A stretch of DNA of 64,000 nucleotides from Pseudoalteromonas lipolytica (GTDB lineage Bacteria > Pseudomonadota > Gammaproteobacteria > Enterobacterales > Alteromonadaceae). Under the pieces are notes generated by a model. The model worked only from the letters and a program-made list of their open reading frames with translations. It was not told the DNA's origin and made no database searches. The DNA lies in NCBI RefSeq assembly GCF_001306915.1, contig NZ_LJTC01000004.1, positions 1-64,000 on the forward strand, written 5' to 3'. Below, in pieces: positions 8,626 to 17,071 of the stretch. Within the stretch, counting starts at the first letter, position 1. Every line of letters starts with the position of its first letter. A program made the position numbers and the translations under genes.

Positions 8626-11022
8626 ATGATTTTAAGTTATTTGATCACCGCGCTGCGTGCGTTTAAAAACCAAAAGCAGCACTTTATTTTAAATGTTCTG
8701 GGTTTAAGTGTGGGCTTAGCTGCGGCAATTCTAGTTGCTTTATTTGCAAAAAATGAGCTTTCGTACGATAGCCAACAGCCTCATGCGGAGCGTGTTTATC
8801 GCGTTGGCCAGGACTTCTCAAAACTTGGTTTAGCTGTGGTGCCTATTTTTAATTATGTGCAGTCAAAGCAGGCTGAAGATTACAGCCAAGTTGAAGAAGT
8901 GTTCGGATTAACTATGGTCGAGTTGACTCGTGAAGCCATGGTTGATGTGAGTTACCGCAACCAAGGCTATAAGTTAAATGCCTTATATGGTGCTACAGCA
9001 AATATTGAAAACTTTATTGCTCTGAAAACGCTGGCGGGTGACTTAACAACAGCAATGAGTACACCAGACAGCCTCGCTTTAAGTGAGTCAGAAGCTCTGC
9101 GCATTTTTGGTCGCACCGATGTGATTGGTGAAACACTAACGCATGAACAAGGACAGTACACGGTGCGTGCCGTGTTTGCGGACTTAAAAGATAACACTCA
9201 CTTTGCCTTTAAAAACCTTGTTTATGTTAAGCATGATCCAAGCAAAATAGACATCAACAGTAGTTATGTTTATATGCGTGTAGCAGAGGGCACCGATACC
9301 GATGCATTAGCTAAAACCTTAACAGAGCGCTTTTTTAGCAACTCGATGCTGGAGCAAGTTAGTTTAGAGCTGCATCCATTACTTGATTTGCACCTAACTG
9401 CAAAATCACCGTTTGAGATGAAAGCAGGTGGTGCTAAACAAGTGGTGATGATCTGTGTTGGTTTAAGCGTGTTACTTATTCTTATTGCAGGTTTTAACTT
9501 TATTAATATGACCGTCGCTCAATCGACGAAACGTGCAAAAGAAGTGGGTGTGCGTAAAGCGCTTGGCGCAAGTAAAGGCCAGTTAGTAACGCAGTTTTTA
9601 TCTGAATCTGTGTTGGTATCAATGCTTTCAATGGTGATTGCTTGTGCTTTAGTGGAGCTACTTTTACCAAGCTTTAATCAACTAGTAGACCGTGAATTGG
9701 TCGTGAATTATGCCTCTGAATTTGGCATTGCAATTATTGTGGTCGCAATTGCTGTGGGCATATTAGCTGGGCTTTATCCTGCATTCTTTATTTCGTCATT
9801 CAGTGCAAAACGCGTTTTAAGTGGAGACTTACAACGAGGTAATACTGCAATATGGGTTCGTAAGAGCTTACTAACCTTACAGGCTTCGCTAGCAATAGGT
9901 TTAATCATTGCCTCTATTACTTTGTTAAAGCAATTAACTTACTTACAAAGCTTACCTTTAGGCTATGAAACGACACAAAGATTGGTTATTTCAGAGCTAC
10001 CAGTAGGCGAAGTATTCACGAAAGAAAAAAATGCCTTAGTTAACCGTATTAGTGCAATTCAAGGCGTACAGCAAACAACAGTTATTGATACCCGTTTAAC
10101 TGTTTCAATCAATAATACACTTATGCCAACGTGGCCAAATGGTGAAGCATCTGGCAGCTTAACGCCTGTTGTAGGTGCAAGCTACGATGTTGTAAAAACG
10201 CTAGGGTTAAAACTGGTTGCTGGTCGTGACTTTAGCCGTGAATTTGCCGGTGATTGGGCAAGCCGTGCAAATGGAGTAACAAGTACGGGCACCATCGTGA
10301 CTGAATCTGTCGCAAGGCAAGCGGGTTACACTAACATGAGTGACATTATTGGTAAGGTTATTAAAGACTCAGGTCGCGGCATAGATATGCGTGTTGTAGG
10401 TGTGGTTGAAGATGTAAAAGTAGGTAATGCTAAAGATGCCAACTCAAATATTATGTTCTTATGTGGCTTTAACTTTTTATCACCAGTATCAGAACTAATT
10501 TTAACGATTGATCAGCAAAACTTGCCTTATATTAAAGCTCAGATCGCTGAAGTATTAGCAAGCTCAGCCAATATCTATGAGCCAAAAATCAACTTACTCG
10601 CAGACAACTACAAAACTCTGTTAAAAGGTGATGAGCGAATTTCGAATGTCGTTTTAATTTTTACCGGTCTTGCTGTGTTCTTAACTTGTTTAGGTACCTT
10701 TGGTTTGGCTTCGTTTGCAACAGTGCGTCGTCAAAAAGAAGTGGCCGTTCGAAAAGTGCTAGGTGCATCACGCATCAGTATCGTAAATATCATTGCTAAA
10801 GAGTTCTTAGTGCTGGTGGCGGTAAGTATTGCTATTGCGTATCCAGTGACTTACTTGTTAGTTGGTGATTGGTTAGCAAACTTTAATGACCGTATTGAAC
10901 AAGCTGTATGGGTGTATTTAGTTGCCGCCGCCGCGGTGGCAGCGATTACCTGGGTTACCGTTGCAAGTTTAGCCTTTAAGGCCGCAAGCACCAGACCATC
11001 ACTTATCTTGCGATATGAATAA
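8626..11022 (+). CDS. ABC transporter permease with two FtsX/MacB-like halves
   Basis: A 798-residue permease. An N-terminal membrane helix (about 20-42) precedes a periplasmic MacB-type domain and an FtsX domain (three helices between about 270 and 390); the pattern then repeats (helix near 420-440, periplasmic domain, FtsX helices at about 665-785). Each FtsX half carries the conserved R.KEVAVRKxLGAS motif (AKEVGVRKALGASKGQ and QKEVAVRKVLGASRIS). The start at 8626 is chosen because AGAGGTGG lies just upstream and it follows the ATPase stop; an in-frame upstream start would overlap the ATPase. A single chain with two halves replaces the usual MacB homodimer. Confidence 0.88.
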   Translation: MILSYLITALRAFKNQKQHFILNVLGLSVGLAAAILVALFAKNELSYDSQQPHAERVYRVGQDFSKLGLAVVPIFNYVQSKQAEDYSQVEEVFGLTMVELTREAMVDVSYRNQGYKLNALYGATANIENFIALKTLAGDLTTAMSTPDSLALSESEALRIFGRTDVIGETLTHEQGQYTVRAVFADLKDNTHFAFKNLVYVKHDPSKIDINSSYVYMRVAEGTDTDALAKTLTERFFSNSMLEQVSLELHPLLDLHLTAKSPFEMKAGGAKQVVMICVGLSVLLILIAGFNFINMTVAQSTKRAKEVGVRKALGASKGQLVTQFLSESVLVSMLSMVIACALVELLLPSFNQLVDRELVVNYASEFGIAIIVVAIAVGILAGLYPAFFISSFSAKRVLSGDLQRGNTAIWVRKSLLTLQASLAIGLIIASITLLKQLTYLQSLPLGYETTQRLVISELPVGEVFTKEKNALVNRISAIQGVQQTTVIDTRLTVSINNTLMPTWPNGEASGSLTPVVGASYDVVKTLGLKLVAGRDFSREFAGDWASRANGVTSTGTIVTESVARQAGYTNMSDIIGKVIKDSGRGIDMRVVGVVEDVKVGNAKDANSNIMFLCGFNFLSPVSELILTIDQQNLPYIKAQIAEVLASSANIYEPKINLLADNYKTLLKGDERISNVVLIFTGLAVFLTCLGTFGLASFATVRRQKEVAVRKVLGASRISIVNIIAKEFLVLVAVSIAIAYPVTYLLVGDWLANFNDRIEQAVWVYLVAAAAVAAITWVTVASLAFKAASTRPSLILRYE

Positions 11023-11044
11023 CAGTTAACTAACTCCTAATTAT

Positions 11045-11072
11045 AAGCCCTGCAATACAGCTGGGCTTTTTT
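11045..11072 (+). terminator. Terminator of the efflux operon
   Basis: AAGCCC pairs with GGGCTT across a 12-nt loop and is followed by TTTT, starting 22 bp after the permease stop. Confidence 0.65.
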
Positions 11073-11123
11073 AGTTTTAAATGCTTATTGAGGATGGCTG
11101 TCACCTACGTAGGGCTATTTTTT

Positions 11124-11167
11124 GTTGCCATAAATGACGACCTACGGTAGGACGTGCTTTAGCGCGT
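11124..11167 (+). repeat. REP-like repeat, copy upstream of the RAYT gene
   Basis: A 44-bp copy of the repeat that is tandemly arrayed after the transposase gene, in the same orientation, with a few changes (GTTGCC for GTCGCC, one extra G in the central palindrome). A shorter fragment (CACCTACGTAGGGC) lies at about 11102-11115. Confidence 0.85.
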
Positions 11168-11215
11168 TAATCTACTATATTTAATATTCTACAATTTTAT
11201 GAAAAAGGATTTTTC

Positions 11216-11662
11216 ATAAGCTGGAGTCATTTAAAGAAAGGACGAGTTTCAATTCAATCAGGTGAATATTTCATAACATTCAACTGCCATAACCGAAAAG
11301 CATTGTTCACTGATCATAACTTAGCAAAAGTATTTTGTAGGTGTATTGAAAGAAATGAACTATTGCATCAATGCTGCTGGTTAACTTGGGTGCTTATGCC
11401 CGATCATTTTCATGGTTTATTAAGGCTTAGCGATAGTAGCTTGGGTAAAACAGTTGGTCATCTAAAAGGTCTTTCTGCTAGAGAGATAAACAAGATACGT
11501 TGTTTTTCGCAAACGGTGTGGCAACCTGCTTACTATGACCATGCACTACGTGAAGAAGAAAGTAGAATAGCTGTAGCCAGATATATCGCAGCAAACCCTT
11601 TGCGAAAAAAGCTTGTAGATAATTTAGGTAGTTATCCATATTGGAATTCTGTTTTCTTGTGA
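11216..11662 (+). CDS. REP-associated tyrosine transposase (RAYT), start unclear
   Basis: A Y1-transposase-like protein of the IS200/IS605 superfamily, the kind thought to move REP sequences. Visible motifs are the HUH pair in MPDHFHGLL and the catalytic-Tyr helix RYIAANPLRKKLV, plus WQPAYYDHALR. Family-like sequence (KKGRVSIQSGEYFITFNCHNRKALF) extends upstream of the first near-cognate start (TTG at 11303), and the frame is open back to 11071, yet it has no in-frame ATG or GTG there. An ATG at 11199 is in another frame and stops after six codons. Either a rare start (ATA/ATT) is used or a small deletion has broken the start. I place the start at 11216 only as a guide, which gives about 149 residues, normal for the family. 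Confidence 0.75.
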   Translation: MSWSHLKKGRVSIQSGEYFITFNCHNRKALFTDHNLAKVFCRCIERNELLHQCCWLTWVLMPDHFHGLLRLSDSSLGKTVGHLKGLSAREINKIRCFSQTVWQPAYYDHALREEESRIAVARYIAANPLRKKLVDNLGSYPYWNSVFL

Positions 11663-11668
11663 TTGGTT

Positions 11669-11942
11669 GTCGCCATAAATGACGACCTACGTAGGACGTG
11701 CTTTAGCGCGTAAATATGTATTTTTGTCGCCATAAATGGCGACCTACGTAGGACGTGCTTTAGCGCGTAAGCATGTATTCTTTGTCGCCATAAATGACGA
11801 CCTACGTAGGACGTGCTTTAGCGCGTTAATATGTATTCTTTGTCGCCATAAATGGCGACCTACGTAGGATGTGCTTTAGCGCGTTAATATGTATTCTTTG
11901 TCGCCATAAATGGCGACCTACGTAGGACGTGCTTTAGCGCGT
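11669..11942 (+). repeat. Tandem array of five REP-like units, 57-58 bp period
   Basis: Units at 11669-11711, 11726-11768, 11784-11826, 11842-11884 and 11900-11942. Each 43-bp unit has three parts: a hairpin (GTCGCCATAAATGGCGAC, perfect in units 2, 4 and 5), the 10-bp palindrome CCTACGTAGG, and a second hairpin ACGTGCTTTAGCGCGT. Units are joined by near-identical 14-16 bp linkers of the type TAATATGTATTCTTT. The array fills the gap between the RAYT gene and the acetyltransferase. Confidence 0.95.
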
Positions 11943-11953
11943 CGGTATGAGAG

Positions 11954-12481
11954 TTAAAGGTCTTTAACCTTCACTGCGGGGTTACCTGCTACTAGAGTAT
12001 TTGCCGTGACATTTTTGGTAACTATTGCCCCGGCGCCAATCACGGCATTATCAGCAACTTTAATACCCGCAAGTATAATAGCGCCTGCACCAATCCATAC
12101 ATTGTTGCCAATGCTAATCGGCGCTGCAAAATTAGCTTTTGCTAAACGCTCGGTTGGGTTTACAGCATGCGATACCGCGAGTATTTGCACATTAGGACCT
12201 ATTAAGCAGTCATCGCCTATCGTAATTTGCGCATCAGATAGCGGTGCATCGAGCATAGTACAGTTAATATTTATGAAGGTTCGATCACCTATTTTAATAC
12301 CACTGCCATAATCACAATGAAAACCCGCTTCTATAACAACCTGCTCTCCACAGTGAGCAAACATGCCTTTTAGTCGTTTTAAATTGCCTTTACTCGGGCT
12401 TTTTGCAAATAAACGGCAAATTTCATGGGCATTTTTTCGTTGTTCGAGTAAGGACTTATCGAGGCTATTAAACTCTTTCAT
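11954..12481 (-). CDS. Sugar O-acetyltransferase of the Maa/NodL/LacA type
   Basis: A 175-residue left-handed beta-helix enzyme that would move an acetyl group from acetyl-CoA to a sugar hydroxyl. The N-terminal mac domain (about 5-50) is followed by hexapeptide repeats (IKIGDRTFININCTML, ITIGDDCLIGPNVQI, ISIGNNVWIGAGAIILAGIKV, AVIGAGAIVTKNV) and the family ending AGNPAVKVK. The catalytic His is in AVSHAVNP. Start ATG at 12481. Its stop is 12 bp from the last REP-like unit. The sugar acceptor is not predictable. Confidence 0.85.
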   Translation of the reverse strand: MKEFNSLDKSLLEQRKNAHEICRLFAKSPSKGNLKRLKGMFAHCGEQVVIEAGFHCDYGSGIKIGDRTFININCTMLDAPLSDAQITIGDDCLIGPNVQILAVSHAVNPTERLAKANFAAPISIGNNVWIGAGAIILAGIKVADNAVIGAGAIVTKNVTANTLVAGNPAVKVKDL

Positions 12482-12584
12482 GGGGCATGCTCATGGTTAT
12501 ATTTGCCAATAGCTTAGCGTGTTGGTCATGAAGATCAAAATTAAAGCTGTGTAGGTTAACGAGTATTCACTTGCCATTTATATT

Positions 12585-12651
12585 GTTTCGTTTAAAATCT
12601 CACAACTTTCGAAACGAAACTTATGTAATTCACTTTATGACAAAACGAAAC
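12585..12651. promoter_or_regulatory. Three-copy operator of the DeoR-family regulator
   Basis: GTTTCGTTT at 12585-12593 and its exact inverse AAACGAAAC at 12612-12620 and 12643-12651. The last two are 31 bp apart and the first pair 27 bp apart, so all can face the same side of the helix. Repeated TTTCG/CGAAA elements are typical for DeoR-family proteins. The third copy lies inside the start of the coding region, which suggests autorepression. Confidence 0.65.
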
Positions 12652-13407
12652 ACTCAACAACGTCGCCATACTATCTTAAGCCAAGTGAATGAACTTGGTG
12701 AAGTTGCTGTTGAAGCGTTAGCAGAGCAGTTTCAAACTTCTGAAGTGACGATACGTAAAGATCTGACAGCCCTTGAAAAAAGTGGCTTGTTGCTACGCCG
12801 TTACGGTGGCGCTATTGCATTGCCGCAAGAAATCGTTGCAAATAGCAACGAGAAAAGCGACTCGCTTCGCAAAATGGCAATCGCACAGGCGGCTGCAAAG
12901 CTTATTAAAGACCATAACCGCATCATCATTGATAGCGGTCGCACTACAGCGGCGATGATCCCTGAGCTTGCTAGTAAGCGCGGTTTAGTGGTGATGACAA
13001 ATGCTATTAATGTCGCTAACCGGCTGCTTTCATTAGAAAATGAACCAACACTTTTGATGACCGGCGGAACTTGGGATCCACATTCAGAATCGTTTCAGGG
13101 CCAAGTTGCGGAGAATGTTCTACGCTCTTACGACTTTGACCAACTGTTTATTGGTGCCGATGGCATTGATATTGATAGAGGTACTACAACCTTCAATGAA
13201 TTAGTGGGGCTTAGCCAAGTGATGGCTGAAGCTGCCCGAGAGGTAGTGGTGCTGGTTGAGTCAGAAAAAATTGGCCGAAGAATACCGAATTTAGAACTGC
13301 CTTGGCAGCGTGTTACCACAGTTATCACAGACAACAACCTAAGTGCAGATAAGCGCGAGGCGATAACAGCATGTGGTGTACAGCTGATCTGTGCAGAAAT
13401 TGAATAA
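12637..13407 (+). CDS. glmR: DeoR-family transcriptional regulator, probably GlmR
   Basis: A 257-residue repressor with an N-terminal winged helix (motif RHTILSQVNELGEVAVEALAEQF, then TSEVTIRKDLTALEKSGLLLRRYGGA) and a C-terminal sugar-phosphate-sensing domain (about 75-250; DSGRTT, TNAINVA, FIGADGID). Lying directly upstream of glmS in the same direction, as in Pseudomonas where GlmR controls glmS, it likely senses an amino-sugar phosphate. I take the ATG at 12637; a longer frame from a TTG at 12571 would translate the operator region and has no family-like sequence. The ribosome site before 12637 is weak. Autorepression is suggested by the operator repeats. Confidence 0.8.
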   Translation: MTKRNTQQRRHTILSQVNELGEVAVEALAEQFQTSEVTIRKDLTALEKSGLLLRRYGGAIALPQEIVANSNEKSDSLRKMAIAQAAAKLIKDHNRIIIDSGRTTAAMIPELASKRGLVVMTNAINVANRLLSLENEPTLLMTGGTWDPHSESFQGQVAENVLRSYDFDQLFIGADGIDIDRGTTTFNELVGLSQVMAEAAREVVVLVESEKIGRRIPNLELPWQRVTTVITDNNLSADKREAITACGVQLICAEIE

Positions 13408-13410
13408 CCC

Positions 13411-13482
13411 GTAATAAGACCGACAACACCTTATTACGCATCATTTATGACAACACATACCGCCCAAAGTAGAACGCTTTGG
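13411..13482 (+). other. Two stem-loops in the glmR-glmS spacer
   Basis: GTAATAAG pairs with CTTATTAC (13411-13437, 11-nt loop), and CCAAAG pairs with CTTTGG (13464-13482). Neither is followed by a T-run, so they are not classical terminators. They may form the 5' leader of glmS, a place where small RNAs act in enterobacteria. Confidence 0.45.
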
Positions 13483-13502
13483 CATGTGCAAAAGGAGAAA
13501 TT

Positions 13503-15323
13503 ATGTGTGGAATCGTTGGGGCTATTGCAGAACGCCCAGTAAATAAAATTCTTGTTGAAGGCCTTAAACGCCTTGAATACCGTGGCTATGACTCAGCTGG
13601 TGTGGCTTTACTTAAAGGTACTGAGCTTAACACTGTAAAAGCAGTGGGTAAGGTTGCTAACCTTGAAGCGGCACTTAACGATGCAGCAGTTAATGGTACT
13701 ACTGGTATCGCGCATACGCGCTGGGCAACTCATGGTGGCGTAACTGAAGCGAATGCTCACCCACATGTTTCGAATAGCGAAATTGCCCTTGTTCATAACG
13801 GTATTATCGAAAATCATGCCAGCCTACGTGATGCGCTTAAAGGCGACGGTTATGAGTTTTTATCAGAAACAGACACTGAAGTAATGGTGCACCTTATTCA
13901 CCAACTTCGCCAACAACACGATACGCTTTTAGCTGCAGTACAGGCTGCTGTGAAGCAGTTTGAAGGTGCATTTGGTACGGTTGTTTTTGATAAAGCGAAC
14001 GACAACGAAATCATCGTAGCGCGCTCAGGTAGCCCACTGGTGATTGGTTTAGGTCTTGGCGAAAACTTTATTGCCTCTGACCAACTTGCTCTATTACCTG
14101 TTACACGTACGTTTATTTACCTTGAAGAAGGTGATGTTGCTCGTATTACCCGTGACAGTGTAGAAATCTTTGATGCAAATGGTGATGCAGTTGAACGCGA
14201 AGTGATTGAATCAAACATTACGCAAGATGCATCAGGTAAAGGCGAATATCGTCACTACATGCTGAAAGAAATTTACGAGCAGCCGCTTGCTGTACGTAAC
14301 ACCCTTGATGGCCGTTTAGTTAATGACACTGTAGCGATTGATGCCTTTGGCGAAAGTGCTCAGCAAATCTTTAAAGACGTAAAACACGTGCAAATTATTG
14401 CCTGTGGTACTTCATACCACTCAGGTATGGTTGCGCGTTACTGGCTTGAACAGTTTGCAGGCGTGAGCTGTAACGTTGAGATTGCCTCTGAGTTCCGTTA
14501 CCGCGAATCATTTGTACATGAAAACAGTTTACTTGTGACCATTTCACAGTCTGGTGAAACAGCCGATACGCTAGCTGCACTTCGTCTTGCAAAACAGCAA
14601 GGTTACATGGCGTCAATGACCATTTGTAACGTACCGGGTTCATCGTTAGTACGTGAATCAGATTTAGCCTTTATGACTAAAGCCGGTGCTGAAATTGGTG
14701 TTGCATCAACTAAAGCCTTCACCACACAACTTGTTGGCTTACTAATGCTAACGGCTTCGATTGCGCAAGAAAAAGGCTTAGAGCAAGGTGCGATTGTAAA
14801 TGCAATTAAAACACTTCCTAACAAGTTAGAAGAAGCATTATTGCTTGCTGAGGGTATTGAAGATTTAGCTGAAGAATTCGCTGACAAGCACCACTCATTG
14901 TTTTTAGGTCGTGGTTCACAGTACCCAATCGCGATGGAAGGTGCGCTTAAGCTGAAAGAAATTTCATATATTCACGCCGAAGCATACGCAGCGGGTGAGC
15001 TTAAGCATGGTCCTCTTGCGTTGATTGATGCCGACATGCCAATCATTGTTGTGGCACCAAACAATGAACTACTAGAAAAGCTTAAATCAAACGTAGAAGA
15101 AGTACGTGCCCGTGGCGGTATTATCTATGTATTCGCAGACAAAGACTCAGCGTTTGAATCTGACGAAACAATGCGTGTAATCAACGTAAACCATGTAGAT
15201 GACGTGATTGCTCCAGTTGTATATACAATTCCGTTACAGCTGCTTTCATACTATGTTGCGGTTATTAAAGGCACCGACGTAGACCAACCTCGAAACCTAG
15301 CAAAATCGGTAACGGTTGAGTAA
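13503..15323 (+). CDS. glmS: Glucosamine-6-phosphate synthase (isomerising)
   Basis: Makes glucosamine 6-phosphate from fructose 6-phosphate and glutamine, the first step to UDP-GlcNAc for peptidoglycan and LPS. The 606-residue protein starts MCGIVGA, so Cys2 becomes the N-terminal nucleophile of the glutaminase domain (to about 235; [15 protein letters not shown]). Two SIS domains follow ([18 protein letters not shown], then [26 protein letters not shown]) and the C-terminal decapeptide-like end [20 protein letters not shown] precedes the ATG at 13503, which is preferred over an upstream in-frame start. No glmS ribozyme is expected or seen. Confidence 0.97.
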   Translation: MCGIVGAIAERPVNKILVEGLKRLEYRGYDSAGVALLKGTELNTVKAVGKVANLEAALNDAAVNGTTGIAHTRWATHGGVTEANAHPHVSNSEIALVHNGIIENHASLRDALKGDGYEFLSETDTEVMVHLIHQLRQQHDTLLAAVQAAVKQFEGAFGTVVFDKANDNEIIVARSGSPLVIGLGLGENFIASDQLALLPVTRTFIYLEEGDVARITRDSVEIFDANGDAVEREVIESNITQDASGKGEYRHYMLKEIYEQPLAVRNTLDGRLVNDTVAIDAFGESAQQIFKDVKHVQIIACGTSYHSGMVARYWLEQFAGVSCNVEIASEFRYRESFVHENSLLVTISQSGETADTLAALRLAKQQGYMASMTICNVPGSSLVRESDLAFMTKAGAEIGVASTKAFTTQLVGLLMLTASIAQEKGLEQGAIVNAIKTLPNKLEEALLLAEGIEDLAEEFADKHHSLFLGRGSQYPIAMEGALKLKEISYIHAEAYAAGELKHGPLALIDADMPIIVVAPNNELLEKLKSNVEEVRARGGIIYVFADKDSAFESDETMRVINVNHVDDVIAPVVYTIPLQLLSYYVAVIKGTDVDQPRNLAKSVTVE

Positions 15324-15344
15324 GTTAAGAGTTTTATTTTTATT

Positions 15345-15368
15345 AAGGCGCAATATGCGCCTTTTTTT
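15345..15368 (+). terminator. Terminator of glmS
   Basis: AGGCGCA pairs with TGCGCCT around ATA, followed by seven T; a strong intrinsic terminator 22 bp after glmS. Confidence 0.9.
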
Positions 15369-15422
15369 GTACCAGTAATTCTGTTAGCTTAAAAAATTAC
15401 CAATATTTCTTAAGGATAAGTC

Positions 15423-16598
15423 GTGCGACTATTTAAGTTACTCTGTATTAGTGGTTTTTTACTCTGTACTAGTCTTGTAATGGCTGAACCAGCTGCAGAT
15501 GATGCGGTTACACATTACAGCCAACATACGCATACTATCGAATCAAGTAATCTTAGTGAGCAACGCACTGTCGTTGTGCAATTGCCAAAAAGCTATCAAA
15601 CACATCCAAACAAAAGATATCCCGTTATTTATCGTTTAGATGGGGCCGGTAATTTACCATTGATTAATGCTGTGCTTGAACGCTTACAACAAAATGATCA
15701 AGCGCCAGAGGTGATTGTAGTTGCGATTGAAAGCACTAATCGACTTCGGGATTTTTATCCTACAGTGAACAAAGAGCCACAAGGGCCTGTTGGCGAAGGC
15801 GGTGGTGCAGCAAAGTTTTTAGCTTTTGTAGAGCAAGAACTGATGCCTTTGGTTAATAAACAGTATCGTACTCATGATTATAGAGTTATTGCAGGAGCCT
15901 CAGCTGCGGGTGTATTTGCTCTTTATGCTATGCAGGCTGACCCTGAGTTATTTCAAGCGCACATTGCTTATAGCCCTGCGGTATGGTGGAACTATGGCGC
16001 CCCGGCTAAAAGTCTAAATACCTTTGTTACTAAAGCCAAAAGCATTAACAACTATGTTTATATGAATATCGGCGAAGAAGCCGGCATTATGCGCGAAAGA
16101 TACGATGATATGCAGCAAACGATGCAAAATAGTAAGGTGCAAAATCTGCGCTTTAAGAGCGATGCCTTTGCAGGTGTTTCGCATAACCTAACCTCAGCCG
16201 CAGGGGCATTTAATGCGTACCATGGCTTATTTTTATCTAAACATATGCCTTTGAGTGCATTGGGCGATGATGTTTCATCAATTGATGCCTATTATCAACG
16301 TTTATCTCAGCAATGGGGCGAGCAAATAGCGCCACCAGACCGCGCTGTTAGGATGCTGGGTTACAGCTTAACGGATAACCAGCAATTTGAGCGGGCTATT
16401 GAGGTGTTTAAGTACAATATCAAAAACTACCCTAAATCAGCGTATGCACTGTCAGCTTTGTCATATGGCTATGAAATGCAAGGTAATGTTCGCCAAGCAT
16501 TAGTTCAAATTGAGGCTGCAATCGCTGTTGCCGATGACTCTTATCCCTACCCAGATTACTTAAAAGAGACAAAAACGAGGTTACAAGGGCAGCTATAA
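15423..16598 (+). CDS. Exported alpha/beta-hydrolase esterase with C-terminal repeats
   Basis: A 391-residue secreted esterase of the Fes/IroE/esterase-D type. A signal peptide (cleavage near LVMA-EPA) is followed by the alpha/beta-hydrolase domain (about 30-275) with strand YPVIYRLDGAG, the nucleophile elbow AGASAAGVFALY (Ser in the G-x-S-x-x-G setting) and a His in FAGVSHNL. The last 90 residues look like tetratricopeptide repeats (ERAIEVFKYNIKNYPKSAYALSALSYGYEMQGN). The start is GTG at 15423 with AAGGAT about 8 bases upstream. Such proteins include hydrolases of siderophores and acyl esters, but no substrate is indicated here. Monocistronic between two terminators. Confidence 0.8.
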   Translation: MRLFKLLCISGFLLCTSLVMAEPAADDAVTHYSQHTHTIESSNLSEQRTVVVQLPKSYQTHPNKRYPVIYRLDGAGNLPLINAVLERLQQNDQAPEVIVVAIESTNRLRDFYPTVNKEPQGPVGEGGGAAKFLAFVEQELMPLVNKQYRTHDYRVIAGASAAGVFALYAMQADPELFQAHIAYSPAVWWNYGAPAKSLNTFVTKAKSINNYVYMNIGEEAGIMRERYDDMQQTMQNSKVQNLRFKSDAFAGVSHNLTSAAGAFNAYHGLFLSKHMPLSALGDDVSSIDAYYQRLSQQWGEQIAPPDRAVRMLGYSLTDNQQFERAIEVFKYNIKNYPKSAYALSALSYGYEMQGNVRQALVQIEAAIAVADDSYPYPDYLKETKTRLQGQL

Positions 16599-16617
16599 TT
16601 AAGCTGCCTTAAACAAA

Positions 16618-16797
16618 TCAATGGTCTTGGTGATAATAGCTTAGGGTTTGTAGGGTAAGCGCAAATACATCTGCACTGTTATCACCATTAACGTTTTTAA
16701 CCACAGTCACCGCGACAGTAATGCCCGGCACCGTTTTCGCACTCACCGCAGAAGGCGGCATCAATCGCTTTTGGTAGTTCAGCTGCGCTGCTAACAT
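16618..16797 (-). CDS. Possible small protein of 59 residues, unknown
   Basis: On the minus strand an ATG at 16797 opens a 59-codon frame ending TGA at 16618, preceded by AAAAGGAT about 8 bases upstream, a good ribosome site. The predicted protein (MLAAQLNYQKRLMPPSAVSA... ending SYYHQDH) is soluble, with a Val/Ala/Thr-rich middle, and is like no family I can name. Its codons look like those of real genes nearby (few stops in this frame, GC-richer than the flanking spacer). It lies convergent to the esterase and downstream of nothing obvious. Confidence 0.45.
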   Translation of the reverse strand: MLAAQLNYQKRLMPPSAVSAKTVPGITVAVTVVKNVNGDNSADVFALTLQTLSYYHQDH

Positions 16798-17022
16798 GAG
16801 CTGTATCCTTTTTGAGTAACCTTGCAGTCACTCTTGTTATTATTTTTAAGGCATTTTTAGATTGCTCAAATTTTCTCTAGATGACAACCCATAGGCGCTT
16901 AATTGCACATTTTTCACGTTGTGTTAGTTTGGATAAATATTAAACTGCACCAAAAATTTAGAACAAGTAATGTGTATTAGTTTGTATATACAAGTTTGAA
17001 TATTAGATATTTAGTAAAAATA

Positions 17023-17048
17023 AACCCCGCATTGCTGCGGGGTTTTTT
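17023..17048. terminator. Bidirectional terminator
   Basis: AACCCCGCA pairs with TGCGGGGTT around TTGC, with six T on the plus strand and a TTTATTTTT tract on the minus strand; it can end transcription of the tricorn-type gene and of anything arriving from the left. Between 16798 and 17022 I see only AT-rich sequence. Confidence 0.8.
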
Positions 17049-17071
17049 GCTTTTTAACAACCAGTTAAGAA

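Noticed and set aside
11669..11942. CRISPR array
   Set aside because: Units are internally palindromic and the 14-16 bp linkers are nearly identical, unlike the unique spacers of about 30 bp in CRISPR; a RAYT gene, not cas genes, lies next to it.
13408..13502. glmS ribozyme
   Set aside because: That ribozyme is a Gram-positive feature; the spacer is too short and shows only two simple hairpins.
16618..16797. R-body (RebB-like) protein
   Set aside because: Size and Ala/Val content are vaguely similar, but the typical Reb motifs and neighbouring reb genes are missing.
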